Assembly (NCBI GenBank): GCA_029940175.1
Contig: JAOZRM010000105.1
Span: 1 to 9,766 of the forward strand
Reading direction: 5' to 3'
From: Candidatus Sabulitectum sp.
GTDB lineage: Bacteria > Fermentibacterota > Fermentibacteria > Fermentibacterales > JCC-6
DNA: 9,766 bases
Below, in pieces: positions 1 through 5,738 of this stretch (position 1 is its first letter; each line of letters begins with the position of its first letter). The notes beneath the pieces are model-generated. The model saw nothing but the letters and a program-made list of their open reading frames with translations. It was not told the origin of the DNA and made no database searches. The position numbers were made by a program, and so were the translations under genes.

Positions 1-109
1 CGGAGCTGAACAGAAGCTGTGGCTCCGGCGAGGTTACTTCCAGGGGAGCTCCGCATGAAACAAGTAACAGCACAACAGCTGAAAAGAAAACTGAAACTGA
101 ATTTTCCAT
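1..109 (-). CDS. Putative lipoprotein, 5' part only (gene runs off the left edge)
   Basis: Only the first 36 codons are in the window. The translation starts MENSVSVFFSAVVLLLVSCG: a hydrophobic stretch followed by a lipobox-like LVSC with the lipidated Cys at residue 19, then a Pro/Ser/Glu-rich linker. This is what the start of a secreted lipoprotein looks like. ATG at 109-107 was chosen because no canonical in-frame start lies nearby upstream. GAAGG lies 4 nt before it and AGGAGG (128-123) about 13 nt before it, and a perfect TATAAT lies at 164-159. Odd point: no Lys or Arg precedes the hydrophobic core, which is unusual for a signal peptide. The body of the protein is outside the window, so no function can be given. 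A 27-codon plus-strand frame at 55-138 overlaps it and is less convincing. Confidence 0.5.
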   Translation of the reverse strand, partial: MENSVSVFFSAVVLLLVSCGAPLEVTSPEPQLLFSS

Positions 110-158
110 ATACCTTCGACTCCCTCCTATTATCCTGAGAATACGCAGGAACAGGTTG

Positions 159-188
159 ATTATATCCGTTGTACAGTGAAGCTGTACT
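159..188 (-). promoter_or_regulatory. Possible sigma70-type promoter for the left-edge lipoprotein gene
   Basis: On the minus strand a perfect TATAAT lies at 164-159. A weak -35 (AGTACA, 188-183) sits 18 bp upstream. This would put the transcript start near 152 and leave a leader of about 43 nt before the ATG at 109. Two related octamers, TGTACAGT and TGTACTGT, lie around 169-189 over the -35 region and could be an operator; that part is inference. Confidence 0.35.
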
Positions 189-307
189 GTCTATGGTTCT
201 CAATATAGTCCTGACCACAATCCAGTTGAACAGAAAGCTTCTTGCGGCATACTGGAAACCAGCAAAATGTTGTTCGCAGACAGAAAACAATCAGGACTTT
301 GTCTGTC

Positions 308-405
308 CTGTAATTCAGATATTCCCTTAATATAAGCATAAAGAAAGTTCGAACTTTTGCACATGAGGTCACCATTTTTATGCCCCGATACATCATTCTA
401 CCCGG
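308..405. repeat. Direct repeat copy A flanking the MntA-HepT module
   Basis: About 98 bp that aligns, with divergence, to 1095-1191 in the same orientation. Shared blocks in order are CTGTAA at the left end, a TTCCCTTA/TTCTCTTTA block, GTTYGAACTTTT, TCACCATTTT, CCCCGA, and TACCCGG/TACCTGG at the right end. The core holds a perfect 14-bp palindrome, AAAGTTCGAACTTT, at 344-357. The equal length of the copies and the conserved order argue against chance similarity. There is no transposase nearby and its role is unknown. Confidence 0.6.
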
Positions 406-468
406 AATGTGTTACTTTCTAAAATGACAATGAGTTGAGCCTTATGCATATTACGGTGGAGGTTGATA

Positions 469-768
469 ATGGGAATTACAAACTCAATCGTAGAAAAACT
501 GAGGGTTTACTGCCAAGCCAGTGGCATCAAGGTTATGTATCTGTTCGGTTCCTATGCCAGAGAAGAAGCCACTCCCCTGAGCGACATCGATCTTTTGATT
601 GAGTTTGAGAAGGGTCTTCAGATCAGCTATCTTGACCTTCTTGAAATCAAATTCGACCTTGAAAACATAACAGGCACCAAAATCGATCTTGTTGAGCAGG
701 AAGCCATTGAGAATCCAATACGCCGCAGAAGAATCATGGAAGAAAGAGTGCTTCTATATGCTTCCTGA
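469..768 (+). CDS. mntA: MntA-like antitoxin, minimal nucleotidyltransferase (MNT domain)
   Basis: A 99-residue protein of the minimal nucleotidyltransferase family, the normal length for an MntA-type antitoxin. The catalytic signature is visible: GSYAR at residues 27-31, SDID at 38-41 (metal-binding D39 and D41) and a third acidic residue, D73, in TKIDLVE. In studied pairs MntA transfers AMP units from ATP onto a tyrosine of its HEPN partner and so silences that RNase; assignment here rests on family and pairing. ATG at 469 is preferred over the TTG at 463 because GGTGGAGG at 455-462 ends 6 nt before it. The gene overlaps hepT by 11 bp, as is usual for these pairs, which couples their translation. 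The whole module lies between two diverged direct repeats. I am confident of the family; activity in this cell is inference. Confidence 0.9.
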   Translation: MGITNSIVEKLRVYCQASGIKVMYLFGSYAREEATPLSDIDLLIEFEKGLQISYLDLLEIKFDLENITGTKIDLVEQEAIENPIRRRRIMEERVLLYAS

Positions 769-1057
769 GAGGAGAGATGCAGGTCTTTTGTATGACATGA
801 TTTCCGCAGCAAAGGAAATACAGGAATTCATGGAAGACTGTGACTATGAAAGCTTTTCCTCGAACAAAATGCTCAGATATGCTGTGGAGCGACAACTGCT
901 GGTGATTGGTGAAGCGGCAAGACGCCTATCGGAAGATTTCAGAAATGGTGTTTCGTCTGTTCCATGGCAGGCGGTTATCGGGCTTCGCAACATTATAGCC
1001 CACGATTATGGAGAGATTCTTACAGAGAGAATCTGGCTTGTGGCAACTAGGATCTGA
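758..1057 (+). CDS. hepT: HepT-like HEPN toxin (DUF86 family), C-terminus frameshifted
   Basis: A HEPN-domain toxin, the RNase half of the MntA-HepT pair. The start is ATG at 758, overlapping the end of mntA by 11 bp; an upstream in-frame ATG at 689 would lie deep inside mntA and is unlikely. The 99-residue product is mostly helical. It keeps the RX4HXY motif as RNIIAHDY at residues 77-84: R77 and H82 are the RNase residues, and Y84 is the tyrosine that MntA adenylylates in studied systems. The C-terminus is odd. The frame ends ERIWLVATRI-stop at 1057, whereas relatives continue ...ATRDLxxLI. Moving one base at about 1049-1051 gives DLKDLITKLIPYASDCK and a stop at 1102-1104, so a single base seems lost in the GG run. 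The family call is firm. Whether the toxin is alive, and whether the shift is real or a sequencing error, is open. Confidence 0.85.
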   Translation: MLPERRDAGLLYDMISAAKEIQEFMEDCDYESFSSNKMLRYAVERQLLVIGEAARRLSEDFRNGVSSVPWQAVIGLRNIIAHDYGEILTERIWLVATRI

Positions 1058-1094
1058 AAGACCTGATAACGAAATTGATACCATACGCTTCAGA

Positions 1095-1191
1095 CTGTAA
1101 GTGAGTAGATTCTCTTTAGGCTCTTGAAAAGTTTGAACTTTTTTCATATGGCTCACCATTTTAAACCCCGAAGGTGACTGGCAATACCTGG
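1095..1191. repeat. Direct repeat copy B flanking the MntA-HepT module
   Basis: About 97 bp, in the same orientation as the copy at 308-405. It includes TCACCATTTT (exact in both copies), CCCCGA, and the palindrome AAAAGTT-TG-AACTTTT at 1127-1142. The arms of that palindrome match although the bases differ slightly from copy A (AAAGTTCGAACTTT), so symmetry is kept. The repeat begins within the last codons of the restored hepT frame (which ends at 1104) and stops next to the polymerase stop codon at 1192. Confidence 0.6.
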
Positions 1192-2934
1192 CTACTTCTC
1201 TGCCCAGCTGTCTGCTACAGAAGCTTCTGCAACAACAGGAACATCTTTCAAATATCTTGAGCCGGCTTCTTCCATAGTACTTGTTAGTAACAGCGCTGTT
1301 TTCTGTGCTTCTACCTCATCGCACTCAAGTACGATCTCATCATGTACAACGGCCACAATAGATGTATTAGTGTCCTTAAGTTTTACATACAACATACCCA
1401 GCGCGTTCTTCAGTATGTCAGCAGCTGAACCTTGTACTGGGGTATTGTAACGGGCAGACATTCCCGATTCCCTGCTGTATGTGTGTTTTCTGCCAGCCAG
1501 AGTCCTGGAACTGCCAGGTTTAGTCTTCTTCAGTTCCTTGTGCCAGGCCTCGATTCCTTTGTATGCCATAAAAAATCTTTTTTTAAACATCTCCGCGTCG
1601 GTTGAAGACATCTCCACGCCGTAGTTTTCTTCTGCATAAGCTTTCAATCCCGCTGCCCCCATACCAAAAACAAGACCGAAATTCACGGCTTTAGCTGCCT
1701 GTCTCTCCTGCTTTGTAATCAAATCAATCTGCTTTTGAAGAACCAGTGATGCTGTCAATTTATGCAGGTCATCCCCGTTTCTGTATGCCCCGATCATTCT
1801 CTGGTCACCTGATATCTGTGCAATCACCCTCAATTCGATTTGTGAATAGTCCGCTATGATTAATCTTCTACCGGGCAGTGCTGTAAAACACTGACGAAAG
1901 GCCTGTTTTCTGGGAATCTGCTGAATGTTTGGCCCACCGCAACTCATCCGCCCACTCCATGCACCTATCTGGCTGTATTGAGGATGGAGTCTTCCTGTTG
2001 AATTGCTAATTTGTCCAGGTATGGAACACAAAAAACTTGATAGAGCTTTAGATGCTGTTCTGTATTTCAACAAAGACACAACTATCGGGTTTTGATCGTA
2101 ATGAGCAAGGCTGTGTTTCGATGTATTTTCAACATGAATACCGTTATCGCCAAGCATCTTCAGGACTTGTTTGTTACTGTTAACATTGCTTCCGTAAGGC
2201 TTATGGTCACCAAACAAACTTAACTGCAGAGCAGGATAGCCGATAAACGGGTACAGTTCGGACAAAGCATCTGCCCTCATCTGCTCTGTTTCCTTACGCA
2301 AAGTCAACCATTTTTCCTTATCCAGATAGATTCCGTCATACTCTATTGATGCTACTGCATATACGCATTCAAACTCTAGACGGGCAACTTCAATCAGATG
2401 ATTTTTCTTTATTTCATCCAATAGTCGATGTCTCAACTCCAGCAGTATCTCAGCATCCTTTGCGGCGTAATCCAGTTGCCTGGTGGTCAACTGCGAAGAA
2501 AAATCACTTTTCTGCTCTTCCTTAGACAAGGTCTGGTTTAAATAGTGCCTTGCAAGAGAGGCTAATCCAGCACTTCGTGGACCTCCGGATGTTCTAAGCA
2601 GCTTTGCCGCAAGCATCGTGTCGAATATCCACCCTGAAACTGCAATCTTCTCCGACCTCAAGAACTTCAGATCAAACTTGGCATTCTGAAAAACCTTTAT
2701 TGACGGCGATGTTAATATCATTGAAATTTCTTCCATCGCCTCCGGTAAAAGCTTAAAACAGTCGAAGATCACTGTTACATGGCCCTCAACAGCTATCTGG
2801 ATCAATCGGAGTCTGGCGATGTGTGGATTCAGCCCGGTTGTTTCCGTATCAATTGCCATAACCTTCGCTGATAATAATTTGGCAGATACTGCTTCAACTT
2901 GATCCAGTGTATCGATCAGTAACCATTTTTCCAT
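1192..2934 (-). CDS. Family A DNA polymerase with 3'-5' exonuclease, no 5' nuclease domain
   Basis: A 580-residue PolA-type DNA polymerase. Residues about 1-185 form a DnaQ/RNase D-like proofreading exonuclease with Exo I D29/E31 (DTETTGL), Exo II N84-D88 (NAKFD) and Exo III Y156/D160 (YAAKD). The polymerase domain follows: SGRMSCGGPNIQQIPR at 327-342; motif A DYSQIELR at 362-369; motif B R411, K415, F419 in RQAAKAVNFGLVFG; motif C VHDE at 530-533. All catalytic Asp and Glu residues are present, so it should be active. It lacks the roughly 300-residue 5' flap nuclease of standard Pol I. The short architecture matches the 'bifunctional 3'-5' exonuclease/DNA polymerase' group known from Aquificae, some phages and some mobile elements. 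One oddity is Phe423 where Klenow has Tyr766 in the O-helix. The gene stands alone, divergent from the exported-protein gene at 3119. Its role (main Pol I, repair enzyme or acquired gene) cannot be decided here. Confidence 0.95.
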   Translation of the reverse strand: MEKWLLIDTLDQVEAVSAKLLSAKVMAIDTETTGLNPHIARLRLIQIAVEGHVTVIFDCFKLLPEAMEEISMILTSPSIKVFQNAKFDLKFLRSEKIAVSGWIFDTMLAAKLLRTSGGPRSAGLASLARHYLNQTLSKEEQKSDFSSQLTTRQLDYAAKDAEILLELRHRLLDEIKKNHLIEVARLEFECVYAVASIEYDGIYLDKEKWLTLRKETEQMRADALSELYPFIGYPALQLSLFGDHKPYGSNVNSNKQVLKMLGDNGIHVENTSKHSLAHYDQNPIVVSLLKYRTASKALSSFLCSIPGQISNSTGRLHPQYSQIGAWSGRMSCGGPNIQQIPRKQAFRQCFTALPGRRLIIADYSQIELRVIAQISGDQRMIGAYRNGDDLHKLTASLVLQKQIDLITKQERQAAKAVNFGLVFGMGAAGLKAYAEENYGVEMSSTDAEMFKKRFFMAYKGIEAWHKELKKTKPGSSRTLAGRKHTYSRESGMSARYNTPVQGSAADILKNALGMLYVKLKDTNTSIVAVVHDEIVLECDEVEAQKTALLLTSTMEEAGSRYLKDVPVVAEASVADSWAEK

Positions 2935-3118
2935 TGTTTATCCCGTCGTACAGCTCTGGCCCCCATAAAACCTTCGCAACAAAAAGTTCCCATGAAGAGA
3001 GAAATAACATAAGAGTAAAAAGCAGAGAAAACAGCTTCGATTGCTATAAGAAATATGAGTACATATATTCATAGTTGAGGTTTTTATTCAGATTATTCTA
3101 TCTTCAGAAGAAAGTAAC

Positions 3119-3231
3119 ATGATGAAACCGAGACCGTTTGCGCTTATTTTTTTGCAATTCCGGTTGTTCTACTAGGCTCAAGTTTTCTTTTCGGTGCCTA
3201 TGCAATAAATGTTGTAGATAAGCTTCCTGCA
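3119..3231 (+). pseudogene. Out-of-frame signal peptide of the following exported protein
   Basis: ATG-ATG at 3119-3124 opens MMKPRPFALIF and then runs into a stop after the T run at 3147-3153. Adding one T to this run of seven joins it to the frame of the next gene and gives FFAIPVVLLGSSFLFGAYA, which completes a textbook signal peptide with basic n-region, hydrophobic core and AYA cleavage site. The downstream frame has no ATG of its own before 3232. The region therefore encodes the N-terminus of the same protein and is split by a -1 change in a homopolymer. Sequencing error, a true mutation and slippage expression would all look like this. Confidence 0.65.
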
Positions 3232-3795
3232 ATGAACCAAAATCACAGTATTCCCGTTAATTTATTCCAAGATTACAGCGGCAGAGCTGTGGATATTGTG
3301 GGGGATACGTCAAATACCAGCTCGGCAACTGGCCGGGCAGCAGGGAATTCTTATCAGATTGACACCAGTGTATTCTTGACCGAAATGGAGTTCTGGCTTG
3401 ATTTCAGCGATACGCAAACGCTTACTTACTATGTGTTCGACTGTCCTGATGAGTTCGGAACCTACACTGAAGTGAACAGGAACTCTGAATCAGTAGCTGG
3501 CAGTGGAGAAGGCTGGTATTCCTCCGGTACAGTTAACATTGCTCTGAATATGAATACTCATTACATAATAATAGTATCCTGGAGCGGCTCAATGACTTAT
3601 TACTTTGAATCTGCTGACTCGCAAGCCACTTCATTTGGTGCGCAAACGCATGGTTATTCCTATGGATTCCACCCTCTTTCTGGAAATTTTGTTAGCCTAA
3701 TAAATGATGTTGCAGTCTTTCACCAGCGCCTTACTACCACTGTAAATACCGAGCTGGACCGGACTACATGGGGAAGTATCAAAACATTTTTTTAG
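3232..3795 (+). CDS. Exported beta-sandwich-like protein of unknown function (mature part; start disrupted)
   Basis: The 187-residue open frame is rich in Ser, Thr, Tyr and Gly, with alternating beta-type segments such as EMEFWLDF (51-58), TLTYYVFDC (63-71) and HYIIIVSWSGSMTYYF (110-125). This suggests a jelly-roll or other beta-sandwich fold like extracellular binding modules; I do not recognise a named family. ATG 3232 has no ribosome binding site and lies after a signal peptide coded in another frame from 3119, so the intact protein would span 3119-3795 with one T added at 3147-3153. The protein ends DRTTWGSIKTFF, a short tail that may be a sorting or terminal motif (inference). It is followed after 124 bp by another exported-protein gene on the same strand. 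It shares a divergent upstream region with the DNA polymerase, with no sign of common function. Confidence 0.7.
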   Translation: MNQNHSIPVNLFQDYSGRAVDIVGDTSNTSSATGRAAGNSYQIDTSVFLTEMEFWLDFSDTQTLTYYVFDCPDEFGTYTEVNRNSESVAGSGEGWYSSGTVNIALNMNTHYIIIVSWSGSMTYYFESADSQATSFGAQTHGYSYGFHPLSGNFVSLINDVAVFHQRLTTTVNTELDRTTWGSIKTFF

Positions 3796-3919
3796 AGTAC
3801 AGGCCATTTTCTACCGCCATCACAAGGAATGGAATAGAAGTTCACAGCCACTAAATAGCTTTAGGATTACCTGGAATATGTGCTGCTGTTCTTTTCACAT
3901 ATCGTAAGGAATGTAAGCA

Positions 3920-4375
3920 ATGAGGGTTTTATTTTTGCTTCTCATTATCTGCATTACCGCTACAGCAGGGCTGAGCAGCTGGTCTCCAACCGTAAGCGTC
4001 CAGGTAACAACACCCCAGAGATACAGCCTGTCAATAGGAGTTTCCGGATCAAACTGGGGAAGTTTATTCGGCTCCGATTCAGGTATTCTTTTCAGAGTTG
4101 AACCCGGTCTGTCCGGCATTAAGCTCCATGTGGGGAGAAGGGGAACATTCAACTTCCTGATGCTCCCAATGACATCGGTGGAAACAACAGTAGCTCTTCT
4201 TCATACATGGAACGATCCGTGGAATGGTCTTATGGAAGATCAGAGATATGCTGGTATGGAAGTGAGGTTCGGAGGGCTTCCAGTTGTGCTCTCTGCCGGT
4301 TATTACAGACACATTGCGGGGTCAGACACAGAGGAAGACTGGATCACTTCCTTTGGAGCAGGTGTAGGTTTCTAG
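3920..4375 (+). CDS. Small predicted outer-membrane beta-barrel protein
   Basis: A 151-residue protein with a clear signal peptide (MRVLFLLLIICITATAG). The rest consists of short amphipathic beta segments broken by Gly/Asn/Asp turns: VSVQVTT, YSLSIGVSG, ILFRVEPG, IKLHVGRR, TFNFLMLP, AGMEVRFGG, PVVLSAGYYR, and a last strand SFGAGVGF. A C-terminal aromatic residue, here Phe151, is the recognition feature of outer-membrane barrels for the BAM complex. It may therefore be a small barrel of about eight strands; this is inferred from pattern, not from a recognised family. The start is supported by AAGGA at 3906-3910, about 9 nt before ATG 3920. A 7-bp stem (ATATGTG 3876-3882 with CACATAT 3896-3902) lies just upstream of that site. 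The stop codon TAG is itself the first CTAG of the foldback element that follows. Confidence 0.7.
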   Translation: MRVLFLLLIICITATAGLSSWSPTVSVQVTTPQRYSLSIGVSGSNWGSLFGSDSGILFRVEPGLSGIKLHVGRRGTFNFLMLPMTSVETTVALLHTWNDPWNGLMEDQRYAGMEVRFGGLPVVLSAGYYRHIAGSDTEEDWITSFGAGVGF

Positions 4376-4537
4376 TACACTGTACGCCTTAATGTTTCGA
4401 TATAATGCGCCGCTATCCTGAGTTTCAGCAAGGCACTGGTTTATGCGCATAGCACCGCTATGTAATTGAACCAGTAACGCAGCTGGGGCTCTGGAGAGCT
4501 AGTAGTATGCGAAAGTTTAGGGTATACAGTGTACTAG
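4372..4537. mobile_element. 166-bp foldback element, MITE-like, between convergent genes
   Basis: The ends are inverted copies of CTAGTACACTGTA (4372-4384 and 4525-4537, 13 of 13 matches). The symmetry continues inward through TTTCG, CAGC and ACTGGTT blocks to the exact centre, where CATAGC (4448-4453) and GCTATG (4457-4462) enclose a 3-nt loop. The whole unit can thus fold into one imperfect hairpin of two arms of about 82 nt. CTAG at each end may be a 4-bp target duplication or part of the repeat; being a palindrome it cannot be told apart. No protein is encoded. It fits a non-autonomous MITE or a repeated extragenic palindrome. Because it sits between genes that face each other (stop codons at 4375 and 4562) it could also act as a two-way terminator, though it lacks a U-run. 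Confidence 0.7.
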
Positions 4538-4561
4538 TTCTTTCCAATCTCATTCAATAAG

Positions 4562-5644
4562 TCAGTTACAAATGCGAACCATTCGCAGCGCCGAGCTTCC
4601 CGCCGTGGTTCTCATAATGGCAAAGTATACACCGGGAGCAGCAGTAGCTCCGTTCTGATAAACTCCTGCCCATGAAAATTGATGACTGCCGGCTGCGGTA
4701 AGGAGACTTTCCTGCAAAGTGCTGACCAATCGGCCGCAGGTATCGTAGATGTGCAGAGAAACGCTCTCATTGGAAGTAAGATCGTAACTGATCACAGTTG
4801 TAGACGTGAACGGATTAGGTGATGCCTGAAAGAACACAACTGCAGGCTGAACTCCCTGCTCGATCCCGGACTGGGGGTCATAGACATACTGCACATACTC
4901 TGGGTGATCGATGAATGGATTCCTGTTATCCTGAATTGCATACACTGCCTCATTGCGGTCAAGTTCTTTATCGCTTACAGGATCGTTCTGATGCCACTCC
5001 ATAAGCATATCAACAGCCCAGTCTTCAAGGTCGGCTCCATCTGTCATGGGGCTTCCAGCCCAACCACTGTCTTCACCCTTGTATCTGGTTGCCATATAGA
5101 AATAGTTTCTGGCAAAATCACCTTTATACATATCAATAGGCTCAAAAGCCATTCCGGAATACCCGGGAGTACTGGAATATCCCAGTCGACTTCCATTCTG
5201 TGAGATCCAGGTTGTAGAACCCACTTCAGCATACGGATAGTTGCTCCTGCGATTATTCACGTAAATATCTGAAGGAACAATGTGAAACAAGTCAGTATTC
5301 ATGGGAGAATTATCGTTGAACCAGCTTTTGGGCCAGGAATGTTCACGATTGTAACCCTCTCCCTCTCCACTTGCAGAACCACCCTGGTCATCCCCAAGGA
5401 CATAATTGTAGTTGGAATACATATCCCAGACTTTGTTACCGTACCGGTCATCAGTGGTAAAAAAGGCTGTCCAGATATAGTCGTAGCTTATTACCGTGTG
5501 GTTATCTATAATGTTGTGAAGTGCCCACTGAAGAGCCTCCCCGGAAAGTCCCTGAGCAGAATCATAGTATCCCGCTGGAATTCCAGCATAGGACATCACA
5601 GGAAGAAGAAGAATAACCAGCAATACATTTTTTCTCATAGCCAT
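4562..5644 (-). CDS. Secreted endonuclease I family nuclease with FlgD/Por-type C-terminal domain
   Basis: A 360-residue exported nuclease. Residues 1-20 are a signal peptide (MAMRKNVLLVILLLPVMSYA). Residues about 25-255 match the endonuclease I (EndA/Bsn) His-Me finger family: NREHSWP at 99-105 with the catalytic His102, DLFHIVPSD at 118-126, NNRRSNYPY at 130-138, GDFARNYFYMATRY at 175-188 and NPFIDHPEYV at 242-251. Such enzymes cut DNA and often RNA non-specifically outside the cell, for nutrient use or biofilm DNA turnover. Residues about 272-360 form a FlgD-like or Por-secretion-like beta domain (SPNPFTSTTVISYDL ... LHIYDTCGRLV ... APGVYFAIM), probably for surface sorting or anchoring. 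The start is supported by GAGAGG, about 8 nt upstream. It has its own likely promoter (5690-5718) and lies 94 bp after the PAS protein, so it may be transcribed both alone and by read-through from that operon. Confidence 0.93.
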   Translation of the reverse strand: MAMRKNVLLVILLLPVMSYAGIPAGYYDSAQGLSGEALQWALHNIIDNHTVISYDYIWTAFFTTDDRYGNKVWDMYSNYNYVLGDDQGGSASGEGEGYNREHSWPKSWFNDNSPMNTDLFHIVPSDIYVNNRRSNYPYAEVGSTTWISQNGSRLGYSSTPGYSGMAFEPIDMYKGDFARNYFYMATRYKGEDSGWAGSPMTDGADLEDWAVDMLMEWHQNDPVSDKELDRNEAVYAIQDNRNPFIDHPEYVQYVYDPQSGIEQGVQPAVVFFQASPNPFTSTTVISYDLTSNESVSLHIYDTCGRLVSTLQESLLTAAGSHQFSWAGVYQNGATAAPGVYFAIMRTTAGSSALRMVRICN

Positions 5645-5689
5645 GGGGAAGCCTCTCGTTCATGCCATTGGTTCAATTTCTACCCACCG

Positions 5690-5718
5690 ATAATAGCACT
5701 GCGAACAAGAAATCACAA
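5690..5718 (-). promoter_or_regulatory. Probable sigma70-type promoter for the endonuclease gene
   Basis: On the minus strand, TTGTGA (5718-5713, 4 of 6 to consensus) is followed by a 17-bp spacer and TATTAT (5695-5690, 5 of 6) with an extended -10 TGC. The start would fall near 5682, giving a leader of about 38 nt before ATG 5644. It lies in the 94-bp gap, overlapping no gene. Confidence 0.45.
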
Positions 5719-5738
5719 AACAGCAGTTCGGAAATTCT

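Larger units (their letters stand above)
110..468. other. 359-bp gene-free stretch between divergent genes
   Basis: This stretch holds the likely promoter of the left-edge lipoprotein gene (about 159-188), the first copy of the 97-bp repeat (308-405), and the leader and ribosome binding site of mntA. TAAAAT at 420-425 could serve as a -10 for mntA, but its -35 is poor. A 78-codon minus-strand frame over 160-396 has no recognisable domain and starts inside the repeat. I see no RNA gene here. Confidence 0.5.

Noticed and set aside
55..138. Small 27-codon plus-strand frame whose ATG overlaps a preceding stop (ATGA), like the second gene of an operon
   Set aside because: The minus strand over the same bases codes a lipoprotein-type signal peptide with upstream ribosome binding site and TATAAT, which explains the sequence better.
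160..396. 78-codon minus-strand frame, resembling the start of the minus-strand frame at 926-1159 (MVTSCAKVRTF and MVSHMKKVQTF)
   Set aside because: The likeness comes from the shared DNA repeat; the two frames diverge after the repeat, and the second overlaps hepT. No domain is visible.
308..1191. Integron cassette with attC sites
   Set aside because: The repeats lack recognisable RYYYAAC and GTTRRRY boxes and the imperfect long stem of attC; no integrase is seen.
3876..3902. Stem ATATGTG/CACATAT just before the ribosome binding site of the outer-membrane protein gene, as a riboswitch
   Set aside because: Only a 7-bp stem with a 13-nt loop; no known riboswitch core is visible, so it is noted only in the gene entry.
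4372..4537. Simple rho-independent terminator between convergent genes
   Set aside because: The hairpin is far too long, has no U-run, and has exact inverted ends more like a MITE; a secondary terminator role stays possible.
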